Source: an uncultured Oscillospiraceae bacterium (GTDB lineage Bacteria; Bacillota; Clostridia; Oscillospirales; Oscillospiraceae). Taken from it: a stretch of DNA of 64,000 nt. The translations under genes and the position numbers were made by a program. Under the pieces are notes generated by a model, which was not told the origin of the DNA, did not search any database, and saw nothing but the letters and a program-made list of their open reading frames with translations. Shown here piece by piece: positions 1 through 16,264 of the stretch. Position 1 is the stretch's first letter. Every line of letters begins with the position of its first letter. The stretch is from the NCBI GenBank assembly GCA_947624985.1, contig CANQMO010000008.1, forward strand, positions 35,410-99,409. The letters are read 5' to 3'.

Positions 1-6725
<6,725 letters not shown>

Positions 6726-6748
6726 GGATCATCGGCACAAAAGACTGT

Positions 6749-6777
6749 CATCCGCCCCGCTTTGCGCGGGGCGGATG
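6749..6777 (+). terminator. GC-rich hairpin after rpoC (no clear U-tract)
   Basis: CATCCGCCCCGC-TTT-GCGCGGGGCGGATG inverted repeat. Confidence 0.45.
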
Positions 6778-6805
6778 GTTCGTCAGCGGAGAAAGGAGCG
6801 GGCGT

Positions 6806-7582
6806 ATGGGGACTGACTGGCAGACGCTGAGCGGCTATCGCTATGCCCACCGGGGCCTGCACGACCTGAACGCCGGCAGGCCGGAAAATTCCCTGGGCGC
6901 CTTCCGGGCGGCGGCGGAGGCCGGATTCGGGGCGGAGCTGGACGTACATCTCATGGCGGACGGGGCATTGGCGGTGGTCCATGACAGCGACCTGGAGCGG
7001 GTCTGCGGCAGACGGGGGCGTATAGAAGCCCTGCGCCGGGAGGACCTGGCGGGGTATCCGCTGCTGTGGTCCGGGGAGACCATCCCGCTGCTGGAGGATG
7101 TGCTGGCGGTCTTTGCGGGAAGGGGACCGCTCATTATCGAACTGAAACCCGCCTGGGGAAACGCCGTGGCCCTCACCGACGCGGCCATGGCGCTTCTGGC
7201 GGACTGGAAGGGCGCGTACTGCGTGGAGAGCTTTCACCCGGCGGTGCTGGTCCGCCTGAGAAGGAAGTGGCCGGACGTGATCCGGGGCCAGCTGAGCCAG
7301 CGCTATGGGCGCGGCATCCCCAGCGGTTACGGACGGCTGGCGGACTGGGCCATGACCCATCTTCTGGTGTGCGCGCTGGGAAGGCCGGATTTCGTGGCGT
7401 ACCGCTGGCAGGACCGGTCCGAGCCCGCTCTGGCGCGGGTGAAGGAGCGCTGCGGGGTCCACGAGGTCTCCTGGACGGTCCGGGACCGGGAGACCATGGA
7501 ACGGCTGGAGGACGCGGGCTCAACGGTCATATTCGAGGGCTTTTTGCCGTCCAGCCCGTTCAGCCGGCAAAAAACGCCCTGA
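6806..7582 (+). CDS. glycerophosphodiester phosphodiesterase family protein
   Basis: YAHRGLHDLNAGRPENSLGAF...GAELDVHLMADGALAVVHDSDLERVCG...LIIELKP: GDPD motifs. Confidence 0.92.
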   Translation: MGTDWQTLSGYRYAHRGLHDLNAGRPENSLGAFRAAAEAGFGAELDVHLMADGALAVVHDSDLERVCGRRGRIEALRREDLAGYPLLWSGETIPLLEDVLAVFAGRGPLIIELKPAWGNAVALTDAAMALLADWKGAYCVESFHPAVLVRLRRKWPDVIRGQLSQRYGRGIPSGYGRLADWAMTHLLVCALGRPDFVAYRWQDRSEPALARVKERCGVHEVSWTVRDRETMERLEDAGSTVIFEGFLPSSPFSRQKTP

Positions 7583-7618
7583 TCCTGGCAGGTATCCCTT
7601 ACAAATGATGATTTTTCC

Positions 7619-7647
7619 TTGACACACCAGGGTTTTTCTGTTAAAAT
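7619..7647 (+). promoter_or_regulatory. sigma-A type promoter for rpsL-rpsG-fusA
   Basis: TTGACA-N17-TAAAAT. Confidence 0.7.
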
Positions 7648-7713
7648 CCTATTTTGCGTGAAAGCGTGGATATTCCGCGCCCAAAACGTAATTTTTAAAG
7701 AAAGGAGAAAAAA

Positions 7714-8127
7714 ATGCCTACTTTTAACCAGCTGGTCCGCAAGGGCCGCCAGAAGGTCACCTACAAGTCCACGTCTCCCGCTATGCAGAAGGGCCTGAAC
7801 ACCCTGAAGAACCGTGAGACCGACCTGAGCTCTCCCCAGAAGCGCGGCGTGTGCACGGCGGTGCGTACTTCTACGCCCAAAAAGCCTAACTCCGCTCTGC
7901 GGAAGATCGCCCGTGTGCGTCTGACCAATGGCTATGAGGTGACGGCCTATATCCCCGGTATCGGCCACAACCTGCAGGAGCACTCCGTGGTCATGATCCG
8001 CGGCGGCCGTGTGAAGGACCTTCCCGGCGTGCGTTACCACATCATCCGCGGCTCTCTGGATACCCAGGGTGTGGACGGCCGCCGTCAGGCCCGCTCCAAG
8101 TACGGCGCCAAGCGCCCCAAGAAGTAA
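7714..8127 (+). CDS. rpsL: 30S ribosomal protein S12
   Basis: [14 protein letters not shown]...[57 protein letters not shown]. Confidence 0.98.
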   Translation: MPTFNQLVRKGRQKVTYKSTSPAMQKGLNTLKNRETDLSSPQKRGVCTAVRTSTPKKPNSALRKIARVRLTNGYEVTAYIPGIGHNLQEHSVVMIRGGRVKDLPGVRYHIIRGSLDTQGVDGRRQARSKYGAKRPKK

Positions 8128-8136
8128 AGCGAGACC

Positions 8137-8215
8137 CCAACAGCGTCCCTGTTGGTTCCTATATATTAATGTAGGGAACGTCAGGGCGCAAACGGAAGTC
8201 GAAAGACACTTTCGA
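8137..8215 (+). promoter_or_regulatory. structured rpsL-rpsG intercistronic region (candidate r-protein leader)
   Basis: Three hairpins: CCAACAG/CTGTTGG, GTTCCTA/TAGGGAAC, TCGAAAG-ACA-CTTTCGA. Confidence 0.4.
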
Positions 8216-8254
8216 GTACCGGTGAATTCATTCTTATGAAGGAGGGAAGTAAAA

Positions 8255-8725
8255 GTGCCCAGAAGAGGTAACGTTCCCAAAAGAGAGATCTTGCCGGATC
8301 CTGTGTACCACTCCGTTCTGGTGACCAAGCTGGTCAACCAGATCATGCTGGACGGCAAGAAGGGCGTGGCCCAGAAGGTCGTGTATTCCGCCTTTGACAT
8401 CATCAAGGAAAAGAGCGGCAAGGACCCCATGGAGGCCTACACCGAAGCTCTGAACAACATCATGCCCAGCCTGGAAGTGAAGGCCCGCCGTGTGGGCGGC
8501 GCCACCTACCAGGTGCCCATCGAGGTGCGTCCTGTCCGGCGGCAGACCCTTGGCCTGCGCTGGCTGGTGGGTTATGCGCGCAAGCGCGGCGAGAAGACCA
8601 TGAAAGAGCGCCTGGCCGGCGAGATCATGGACGCCTGCAACAATACCGGCGCCGCTGTGAAGAAGCGCGAGGATACCCACAAGATGGCCGAGTCCAATAA
8701 GGCCTTCGCGCACTTCCGGTATTGA
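8255..8725 (+). CDS. rpsG: 30S ribosomal protein S7
   Basis: [47 protein letters not shown]. Confidence 0.98.
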   Translation: MPRRGNVPKREILPDPVYHSVLVTKLVNQIMLDGKKGVAQKVVYSAFDIIKEKSGKDPMEAYTEALNNIMPSLEVKARRVGGATYQVPIEVRPVRRQTLGLRWLVGYARKRGEKTMKERLAGEIMDACNNTGAAVKKREDTHKMAESNKAFAHFRY

Positions 8726-8745
8726 TACCCTAAGGAAGGAAAACC

Positions 8746-10824
8746 ATGCCGAGAGAGTATTCCCTTGAAAAAACCAGAAATATCGGCATAATGGCCCACA
8801 TCGACGCCGGCAAGACAACGACTACCGAGCGTATCTTGTTCTACACCGGCGTCAACTACAAGCTTGGCGAGGTCCATGAGGGCAACGCCACCATGGACTG
8901 GATGGAGCAGGAGCAGGAGCGGGGCATAACCATCACCAGCGCCGCCACCACCTGCCACTGGCGGGACCACCGCATAAACATCATCGACACCCCGGGTCAT
9001 GTGGACTTCACCGTGGAGGTGGAGCGCTCTCTGCGCGTGCTGGACGGCTCTGTGACCGTGCTGTGTGCCAAGGGGGGCGTGGAGCCCCAGACGGAGACCG
9101 TGTGGCGTCAGGCGGACAACTACAACGTCCCCCGGCTGATCTACGTCAACAAGATGGACATCACCGGCGCGGATTTCTTCAACGTTGTGGATATGGTTCG
9201 GGAGCGGCTGAAGTGCAACGCCGTGCCCATCCAGCTGCCCATCGGGCGTGAGGCGGACTTCCGCGGTATCATCGACCTGGTGGAGATGAAGGCCGACGTG
9301 TACTATGACGACCTGGGCAAGGACATGAAAGTGGAGGAGATCCCCGCCGATATGCTGGACCAGGCCAGGGCGTACCGTGAAAAGCTGATCGACGCCGCTT
9401 CGGATTTCTCCGACGACATCGCCATGCTCTATCTGGAGGGGGAGGAGATCCCCGCCGATATGATCCGCGCGGCCTTGCGGCAGGGCACCATCAGCGGCAA
9501 GCTGGTGTGCGTCACCTGCGGTACCAGCTACCGCAACAAGGGCGTGCAGAAGCTGCTGGACGCCATCGTGGACTTTCTGCCGTCGCCGCTGGACGTGCCC
9601 CCGGTGAAGGGGACCGACCCCAGGACGGATAAGGAAGTGGAGCGGCCCAGTTCTGACGACGCGCCCTTCTCCGCTCTGGCGTTCAAGATCATGACCGACC
9701 CCTATGTGGGCAAGCTGACCTTCGCCCGTGTCTATTCCGGCACGGCCACCGCCGGCTCCACGGTCATGAACTCCACCAAGGGCAAGCGGGAGCGGCTGGC
9801 GCGGATGCTCCTTATGCACGCCAACCACCGCCAGGACCTGGACACCATCTATTCCGGCGACATCGTGGCGCTGGTCGGTCTGAAAAACACCACCACGGGC
9901 GACACTTTAAGCGACGACAAGCACCAGATCGTGCTGGAGAGCATGGAATTCCCCGAGCCGGTGATCCGGGTGGCCATCGAGCCCAAGACCAAGGCCGGCG
10001 AGGAAAAGATGACCATCGCTCTCGCCAAGCTGGCGGAGGAGGACCCCACCTTTAAGGCATACACCGATGAGGAGACGGGCCAGACCATCATCGCCGGTAT
10101 GGGCGAGCTGCACCTGGAGATCATCGTGGATAGGCTGCTGCGCGAATTTCGCGTGGAGGCCAACGTGGGCAAGCCCCAGGTCTCCTACAAGGAGACCATC
10201 ACCCGCCCGGCGACGGTGGACGTGCGTTACGCCCGCCAGACCGGCGGCAAGGGCCAGTTCGCCCAGGTGAAGCTGATGATCGAACCCAACGAGTCCGGCA
10301 AGGGCTACGAGTTCATCAACGCCGTCACCGGCGGCGCGATCCCCAAGGAGTATATCCCCGCCGTGGATGCGGGTATCCAGGGCGCCATGCTTGGCGGTGT
10401 GGTGGCCGGCTACCCGATGGTGGACGTGAAGGCCACGGTGCTGGACGGCCAGTTCCACGAGGTGGACTCCTCGGAGATGGCCTTCAAGATCTGCGGCAGC
10501 ATGGCGTTCAAGGAGGCCTGCGAGAAGGCCGGTCCCACGCTGCTGGAGCCCATCATGAAGGTGGTCGTCACGACCCCGGAGGAGTATATGGGCGACGTGA
10601 TCGGCGACATCAACTCCCGCCGTGGCCAGGTGATCGGCCAGGAATTCCGCAATGGCGCCGTGATCATCGAGTGCAGCGTGCCGCTGTCGAGCATGTTCGG
10701 CTACGCCACGGACCTGCGCAGCAGGACCCAGGGCCGGGCCAACTACTCCATGGAGCCCAGCCACTATATCGAGCTGCCCCAGAGCCTGCGGGAGAAGCTC
10801 GTGGGCGCCAGGCACAAACTGTAA
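8746..10824 (+). CDS. fusA: elongation factor G
   Basis: 692 aa; [45 protein letters not shown]. Confidence 0.98.
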   Translation: MPREYSLEKTRNIGIMAHIDAGKTTTTERILFYTGVNYKLGEVHEGNATMDWMEQEQERGITITSAATTCHWRDHRINIIDTPGHVDFTVEVERSLRVLDGSVTVLCAKGGVEPQTETVWRQADNYNVPRLIYVNKMDITGADFFNVVDMVRERLKCNAVPIQLPIGREADFRGIIDLVEMKADVYYDDLGKDMKVEEIPADMLDQARAYREKLIDAASDFSDDIAMLYLEGEEIPADMIRAALRQGTISGKLVCVTCGTSYRNKGVQKLLDAIVDFLPSPLDVPPVKGTDPRTDKEVERPSSDDAPFSALAFKIMTDPYVGKLTFARVYSGTATAGSTVMNSTKGKRERLARMLLMHANHRQDLDTIYSGDIVALVGLKNTTTGDTLSDDKHQIVLESMEFPEPVIRVAIEPKTKAGEEKMTIALAKLAEEDPTFKAYTDEETGQTIIAGMGELHLEIIVDRLLREFRVEANVGKPQVSYKETITRPATVDVRYARQTGGKGQFAQVKLMIEPNESGKGYEFINAVTGGAIPKEYIPAVDAGIQGAMLGGVVAGYPMVDVKATVLDGQFHEVDSSEMAFKICGSMAFKEACEKAGPTLLEPIMKVVVTTPEEYMGDVIGDINSRRGQVIGQEFRNGAVIIECSVPLSSMFGYATDLRSRTQGRANYSMEPSHYIELPQSLREKLVGARHKL

Positions 10825-10833
10825 GGAAAACAG

Positions 10834-10862
10834 TTGCAAAATATCACCATATCATGTATAAT
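10834..10862 (+). promoter_or_regulatory. sigma-A type promoter for tuf
   Basis: TTGCAA-N17-TATAAT. Confidence 0.65.
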
Positions 10863-10915
10863 CCCATCAGTATGCAGAATATTTAATTTTTTCTACTTTT
10901 TAGGAGGACAATGCA

Positions 10916-12121
10916 ATGGCAAAGCAAATGTTCAACCGCACTAAGCCCCATGTGAACATCGGCACCATCGGTCATATCGACCACGGCAAGACCACCCTGA
11001 CGGCGGCCATCACCAAGGTCCTGAACATGGCCGACCCCACCGCTGCCGAATATACCGCTTACGATCAGATCGACAAGGCCCCCGAAGAGAAGGCTCGCGG
11101 CATCACGATCAACACCGCCCACGTCGAGTATCAGACCGCTACCCGCCACTATGCCCACGTCGACTGCCCGGGCCACGCCGACTATATCAAGAACATGATC
11201 ACCGGCGCCGCGCAGATGGACGGCGCTATCCTGGTCATCGCCGCCTCCGACGGCCCCATGGCTCAGACCCGTGAGCACCTGCTGCTGGCCCGCCAGGTGA
11301 ACGTGCCCTACGTTCTGGTGTTCCTGAACAAGTGCGACCAGGTGGACGACCCCGAGCTGCTGGAGCTGGTGGAGATGGAAGTGCGCGAGCTGCTCAACGA
11401 GTACGGCTTCCCCGGCGACGACACCCCCATCATCAAGGGCTCCGCTCTGGAGTGCCTGGTGAGCACCGAGACCGATCCTCACGCCCCCGTGTACAACTGC
11501 ATTTGGGAGCTGATGGACGCCGTCGATACTTGGGTCAAGACCCCCGAGCGTGCTTCCGACAAGCCCTTCCTTATGCCCATCGAGGACGTGTTCACCATCT
11601 CCGGCCGTGGCACCGTGGTCACCGGCCGTGTGGAGCGTGGCACCGTTAAGGTCGGCGACAAGGTGGAGATCGTCGGTATCCGTGACACCCAGGAGACCGT
11701 CGTGACCGGCACCGAGATGTTCCACAAGACCCTCGAGTACGCCGAGGCCGGCGACAACGTGGGCTGCCTGCTGCGCGGTATCGACAAGAAGGCCGTCGTC
11801 CGTGGTCAGGTGCTGGCTGCTCCCAAGAGCATCCATCCCCACACCAAGTTCAAGGGCCAGGTCTACGTCCTCAGCAAGGAAGAGGGCGGCCGTCACACCC
11901 CGTTCTTCAACAACTATCGTCCCCAGTTCTATTTCCGTACCACCGACGTGACCGGCGTCATCTCCCTGCCCGAGGGCGTTGAGATGTGCATGCCCGGCGA
12001 CAACGTGGACATGAACGTGGAACTGATCACCCCGATCGCCATCGAGGTCGGCCTGCGTTTCGCTATCCGTGAGGGTGGCCGTACCGTGGGCTCCGGCGTC
12101 GTCATCGAGGTCGAGGAGTAA
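10916..12121 (+). CDS. tuf: elongation factor Tu
   Basis: 401 aa; [46 protein letters not shown]. Confidence 0.98.
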   Translation: MAKQMFNRTKPHVNIGTIGHIDHGKTTLTAAITKVLNMADPTAAEYTAYDQIDKAPEEKARGITINTAHVEYQTATRHYAHVDCPGHADYIKNMITGAAQMDGAILVIAASDGPMAQTREHLLLARQVNVPYVLVFLNKCDQVDDPELLELVEMEVRELLNEYGFPGDDTPIIKGSALECLVSTETDPHAPVYNCIWELMDAVDTWVKTPERASDKPFLMPIEDVFTISGRGTVVTGRVERGTVKVGDKVEIVGIRDTQETVVTGTEMFHKTLEYAEAGDNVGCLLRGIDKKAVVRGQVLAAPKSIHPHTKFKGQVYVLSKEEGGRHTPFFNNYRPQFYFRTTDVTGVISLPEGVEMCMPGDNVDMNVELITPIAIEVGLRFAIREGGRTVGSGVVIEVEE

Positions 12122-12132
12122 TTTGAAGCGTA

Positions 12133-12164
12133 AAAACTCCCGCAGCGTCTGCTGCGGGAGTTTT
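12133..12164 (+). terminator. rho-independent terminator after tuf
   Basis: AAAACTCCCGCAGC-GTCT-GCTGCGGGAGTTTT perfect 14-bp stem. Confidence 0.9.
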
Positions 12165-12191
12165 GCGCTTTCTTTTTTCTGCGCGGCTGCC

Positions 12192-12638
12192 TCATTTCAG
12201 ACCGATCATGAACCCGTTCAGATTGGTGGAGTGTACGTCGCCGCCGATGATCTGGTTTTTGTAAACATACAGGTCCGCGATGACGTTTTGCTCCTTGTCC
12301 GGGTAATTGACCACCGTGTAGGTGTACAGCGTGCAGTTGCGCCCGGCGAATTTGGTGAGGTCGTACCCCTGCTGGCGCTGGAGCTGGTTGTACTGCTCAT
12401 AAACGGCGGTGAAGTGGTCCGGGATGAGGATCTGCTGGGCCTTCTCGGAGCCGGCGTCCGCCTGCCAGCCCAATTCAGCCAGAAAGGCGACGCGCTTTTC
12501 CGTGGTGGAGGCCGTGTCCCTGGCCAGGAGCTTCACGCCGCCTACCGAAGTGCCGGTTATGAGCAGCACGGCGATGAACGCCAGCACGCAAAGGACGATG
12601 CAGAAGGTCTTTGTCTTTGGTGTGATCCATCTTTTCAT
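12192..12638 (-). CDS. small membrane-anchored protein, DUF4830-like
   Basis: N-terminal TM segment followed by ~110 aa domain (AFLAELGWQ...YTYTVVNYPDKEQNVIADLYVYKNQIIGGDVHS). Confidence 0.55.
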   Translation of the reverse strand: MKRWITPKTKTFCIVLCVLAFIAVLLITGTSVGGVKLLARDTASTTEKRVAFLAELGWQADAGSEKAQQILIPDHFTAVYEQYNQLQRQQGYDLTKFAGRNCTLYTYTVVNYPDKEQNVIADLYVYKNQIIGGDVHSTNLNGFMIGLK

Positions 12639-12672
12639 GGTACATTGTATTCACGTTCGGGAGGGCATATGT

Positions 12673-13392
12673 ATGAAGCTGGAACGGCTTGACAAGATCC
12701 TGGCCGGTTCCGGCCGGTTCACCCGGTCACAGGCCCGGTCCGCTATCCTCTCCGGGACCGTCACGGTGGACGGCCGGCCTGTCCGCCGCCCGGAGGCGAA
12801 GGTGAGCCGGACAGCGGATATCGCCGCCGGGGGCGAGAGCGTGGACGGGGCGGAATTCGTGTACTATATGATGAACAAGCCGGCGGGGACTATCTGCGCC
12901 GTCGAGGACGGTGCTTACCCGGCGGTGACGGGCCTGCTGCCCCGGCACCTGCAAGCCCGGGGACTGTTCCCCGTGGGACGGCTGGACGCGGACGTGACGG
13001 GCCTGCTGCTGCTGACGGACGACGGCGCCTTCGCCCACCGGGTCACCGCGCCCCGGTCGGAGATACGGAAGGTATACGAGGTACAAGCGGACGGCCCCCT
13101 GGGACCGGAGGACGCCGCCCGGCTGGCCGCCGGGGTCACTATGCCGGACGGGACGGCCTACCGCCCGGCAAAGCTCGACGTCGACGGGGAGGACCCCAGC
13201 CGGTGCCTGGTGACGGTCACGGAGGGGAAATATCACGAGGTAAAAAACCTGATAGTCGCCTGCGGACGGCGCGTCACGGCCATGCGCCGGCTGTCCGTCG
13301 GAGCGCTGAAACTGGACGGGACGCTCGCCCCGGGCGCCATCCGACGGCTGACAGAGGAAGAAATTTCCAGTTGCTTTTATAATTTTATCTAA
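12673..13392 (+). CDS. rRNA pseudouridine synthase, RsuA family
   Basis: S4 domain MKLERLDKILAGSGRFTRSQARSAILSGTVTVDG; GLFPVGRLDADVTGLLLLTDDG catalytic motif. Confidence 0.93.
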   Translation: MKLERLDKILAGSGRFTRSQARSAILSGTVTVDGRPVRRPEAKVSRTADIAAGGESVDGAEFVYYMMNKPAGTICAVEDGAYPAVTGLLPRHLQARGLFPVGRLDADVTGLLLLTDDGAFAHRVTAPRSEIRKVYEVQADGPLGPEDAARLAAGVTMPDGTAYRPAKLDVDGEDPSRCLVTVTEGKYHEVKNLIVACGRRVTAMRRLSVGALKLDGTLAPGAIRRLTEEEISSCFYNFI

Positions 13393-13472
13393 TTTGCGTT
13401 CCAGTTTTTGTGCAAATTGGGAATCATTCTGAAAATCGATGAAAAAGTTCACAATTTTATGGGCTGTTTCTA

Positions 13473-13513
13473 TTGCAAAATGACAGCGAATGATTTACAA
13501 TATCCATATTGTA
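13473..13513 (+). promoter_or_regulatory. promoter and overlapping 18-bp palindrome upstream of CdaR/PucR-type regulator
   Basis: TTGCAA-N17-TACAAT; palindrome TACAATAT-CC-ATATTGTA at 13496-13513 overlaps the -10. Confidence 0.6.
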
Positions 13514-13533
13514 TATTGTGGGGGTAAGGACAT

Positions 13534-14622
13534 ATGTCGAGCCGAATTTTCCAAAGCGTTATCCTGCAGATGAAGGACGCCAGCAAGCGCTGCTTTGGCG
13601 TAGTGGACGAGCAGGGGAATGTGATCGCCAGCAGCGATCTTTCGCTGATGGGCTTTTCCATCGGTGAGATCCACCTTGCGGCCCAGGAAGCGGGAACGGA
13701 ACTGTTTATCGCGGCGGGGCGGACCTGCCGGGTGATCGGCGCCGGTGGCAGAGGGACGTATATCGCTTTCGTGGACGGCCAGGACGAGACGGCCCGGAGC
13801 ATATGCATTCTTGTGTCGGTCGCGCTGGCCGAGGCCAAGAGCAGCTATGACGACAAGCATGATACCACGACCTTCGTGAAGAACATCATCTCCGACAACA
13901 TCCTGCCGGGGGACGTGTACGTCCGGGCCAAGGAGTTGGGCTTCAACGCGGAGATGCCCCGGGGCGTGTTCGTGGTCCGGCAGAACGCCGGCGCGGAGAT
14001 GGCGGTCCTGGAGTATCTGCAGAACCTTTTCCCCGCCCGGGACAAGGACTTTGTCCTGTCCATGAGCGAGACGGACGTGGTGGTGATCCGGGAGCTCCAG
14101 CCGGGCTTTGACGCAGTGGAGCTGGAGCACACGGCCCAGCAGATCCAGCACAGCCTGGAGCAGGACATGGGCATCCACTCTGTGGTGGGTATCGGCTCTC
14201 CGGTGCTACACCTGCGGGAGCTTGCGGACCGGTACAAGGAGGCCCAGACCGCCATCGAGGTGGGCAAGGTCTTTGAGAACGACCAGACGGTCATCAGTTA
14301 TGAGAGCCTGGGTATCGGGCGTATCATTTACCAGCTGCCCACGACCCTGTGCGAGATGTTCCTGGCGGAGGTGTTCAAAAAGAGCCCCATCGAGAGCCTT
14401 GACCAGGAGACTCTGTACACCATCAACAAATTCTTCGAGAACAACCTGAACGTGTCGGAGACCAGCCGGAAGCTGTTCGTACACCGCAACACACTGGTGT
14501 ACCGGCTTGAGAAGATCAAAAAGCTCACCGGTCTGGACCTGCGGGAGTTCGACCACGCCATCGTGTTTAAAGTGGCGCTGATGGTCAAGCAGTATCTGGA
14601 CTCCCAGAATACCCGGTATTGA
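13534..14622 (+). CDS. CdaR/PucR-type transcriptional regulator
   Basis: C-terminal PucR HTH: LYTINKFFENNLNVSETSRKLFVHRNTLVYRLEKIKKLTGLDLREFDHAIVFKVALM. Confidence 0.85.
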   Translation: MSSRIFQSVILQMKDASKRCFGVVDEQGNVIASSDLSLMGFSIGEIHLAAQEAGTELFIAAGRTCRVIGAGGRGTYIAFVDGQDETARSICILVSVALAEAKSSYDDKHDTTTFVKNIISDNILPGDVYVRAKELGFNAEMPRGVFVVRQNAGAEMAVLEYLQNLFPARDKDFVLSMSETDVVVIRELQPGFDAVELEHTAQQIQHSLEQDMGIHSVVGIGSPVLHLRELADRYKEAQTAIEVGKVFENDQTVISYESLGIGRIIYQLPTTLCEMFLAEVFKKSPIESLDQETLYTINKFFENNLNVSETSRKLFVHRNTLVYRLEKIKKLTGLDLREFDHAIVFKVALMVKQYLDSQNTRY

Positions 14623-14643
14623 TCCCTACGGAGGCCCTGTTTT

Positions 14644-15342
14644 ATGGTCCTGTTTGAAAACGTATCCATGACCTATCCCGGCGGGGATTTCCCCGCCATA
14701 GACGATATGTCCTTTTCCATCGACGACGGGGAATTCGTCTTTCTCGTCGGCCCGTCCGGGAGCGGCAAGACGTCCATCATCAAGCTGATCACCGGGGAGG
14801 TGCCGGCGGACAGCGGCGTGCTGAACGTGAACGGCTTCGACCTTCGCCACATCCGGCGGCGGAAGCTGCCGCTCATGCGCCGGACCGTGGGCGTCATCTT
14901 CCAGGATTTCCGGCTCATAGAGGACAAGACCATCTACGACAACGTGGCCTTTGCCATGCATGTGGTGGGCGCGTCCAACCGGGACATCCGGGAGCGGGTG
15001 CCCTATGTGCTGGAGCTGGTGGGTCTGGAGGACTGCGGGGACCGCTATCCCCGGGAGGTCTCCGGCGGCGAGCAGCAGCGGGTGGCCGTGGCCCGGGCCA
15101 TCGTGAACAGCCCCCGGCTTCTGATCGCGGACGAGCCCACCGGCAACCTGGACCCGGCCCGGAGCCTGGAACTGATGCTGCTCATGGAGCGTATCAACGA
15201 CAACGAGATGGGAACGACCGTTCTTGTGGTGACCCACGAGAAGGAGCTTGTCAACTCCTTCTCCAAGCGCGTCATCGCCATCGACGAGGGGCAGGTCGTC
15301 TCCGACGGAATGGACGGGTATTACAGCTATGAGATCCATTAA
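14644..15342 (+). CDS. ftsE: cell division ATP-binding protein FtsE
   Basis: MVLFENVSMTYPGGDFPAIDDMSF; GPSGSGKTS, VSGGEQQRVAVARAIVNSPRLLIADEPTGNLDP; adjacent ftsX. Confidence 0.96.
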   Translation: MVLFENVSMTYPGGDFPAIDDMSFSIDDGEFVFLVGPSGSGKTSIIKLITGEVPADSGVLNVNGFDLRHIRRRKLPLMRRTVGVIFQDFRLIEDKTIYDNVAFAMHVVGASNRDIRERVPYVLELVGLEDCGDRYPREVSGGEQQRVAVARAIVNSPRLLIADEPTGNLDPARSLELMLLMERINDNEMGTTVLVVTHEKELVNSFSKRVIAIDEGQVVSDGMDGYYSYEIH

Positions 15343-16216
15343 GATAGGCTACCTCATCAAAGAGGGATTCAAGAGCATAGGCACCCACGGCTTCATGTCC
15401 TTCGCCTCGGTGACCATCGTGGTGGCGTGTCTGGTCATCATGGGCAGTTTCACCCTGATCGGCGTGAACGTGGGCGGGATCCTGGACGAGGTGGAGAGCC
15501 AGATCGAGGTAGTGGCCTATGTGGAGGAGACCTTCACAGACGAGGAGGCCCGCGCTCTCCAGTCGGAGATCGAATATCTGGACAACGTGAAGAGCTGTCA
15601 GTTCGTGCCACGTCAGCAGGCCATGGAGGAGTACGCGGCCCAGTTTCAGGACCAGAGCCTGTTCCAGGATGTGGACGCGGGCGTTCTCCGGGACCGGTAC
15701 GTCATCTATTTTGAGGACATCTCCCTGATGAACGAGACCCTGGATCAATTGGGCAAGATCATCGGCATTGCGGACATCAGCGCCCACACGGAGGTGGCGG
15801 ACGCGCTGGTGAACGTGCGCAACGTGGTCAGCGCCGTGAGCGTTATCCTGATCGTGGTGCTGGTGCTGGTGTGCGTGTTCATCATGTCCAATACCGTGAA
15901 GCTGGCCACGCTGAGCCGCCGGGACGAGATCGCCATCATGAAGATGGTGGGCGCGTCCAACGGCTTCATCCGCTTCCCCTTTGTGGTGGAGGGACTGGTG
16001 CTGGGCGCGCTGGGCGGTTTTCTGGCGTTTGTGCTCCAGTGGGGCATTTACGACGTGGTGGCCAACCGGATCATGACCGGCATGCTGGGCAGGCTCATCA
16101 ACGTGATCCCCTTCGCCTCCGTCAGCGGTCTGGTCCTGGCGATATTTTTGGGCGTGGGCCTGGTGGTGGGCGTGTTCGGAAGCTCCATCGCCATTCGGAA
16201 TTATCTGGAGGTCTGA
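15329..16216 (+). CDS. ftsX: permease-like cell division protein FtsX
   Basis: MRSIKIGYLIKEGFKSIGTHGFMSFASVTIV; four TM topology; overlaps ftsE. Confidence 0.95.
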   Translation: MRSIKIGYLIKEGFKSIGTHGFMSFASVTIVVACLVIMGSFTLIGVNVGGILDEVESQIEVVAYVEETFTDEEARALQSEIEYLDNVKSCQFVPRQQAMEEYAAQFQDQSLFQDVDAGVLRDRYVIYFEDISLMNETLDQLGKIIGIADISAHTEVADALVNVRNVVSAVSVILIVVLVLVCVFIMSNTVKLATLSRRDEIAIMKMVGASNGFIRFPFVVEGLVLGALGGFLAFVLQWGIYDVVANRIMTGMLGRLINVIPFASVSGLVLAIFLGVGLVVGVFGSSIAIRNYLEV

Positions 16217-16264
16217 GCGCCGTCATTCGCGCCCATGGGCGCATACTCTGCGAGGCAGGAATCT

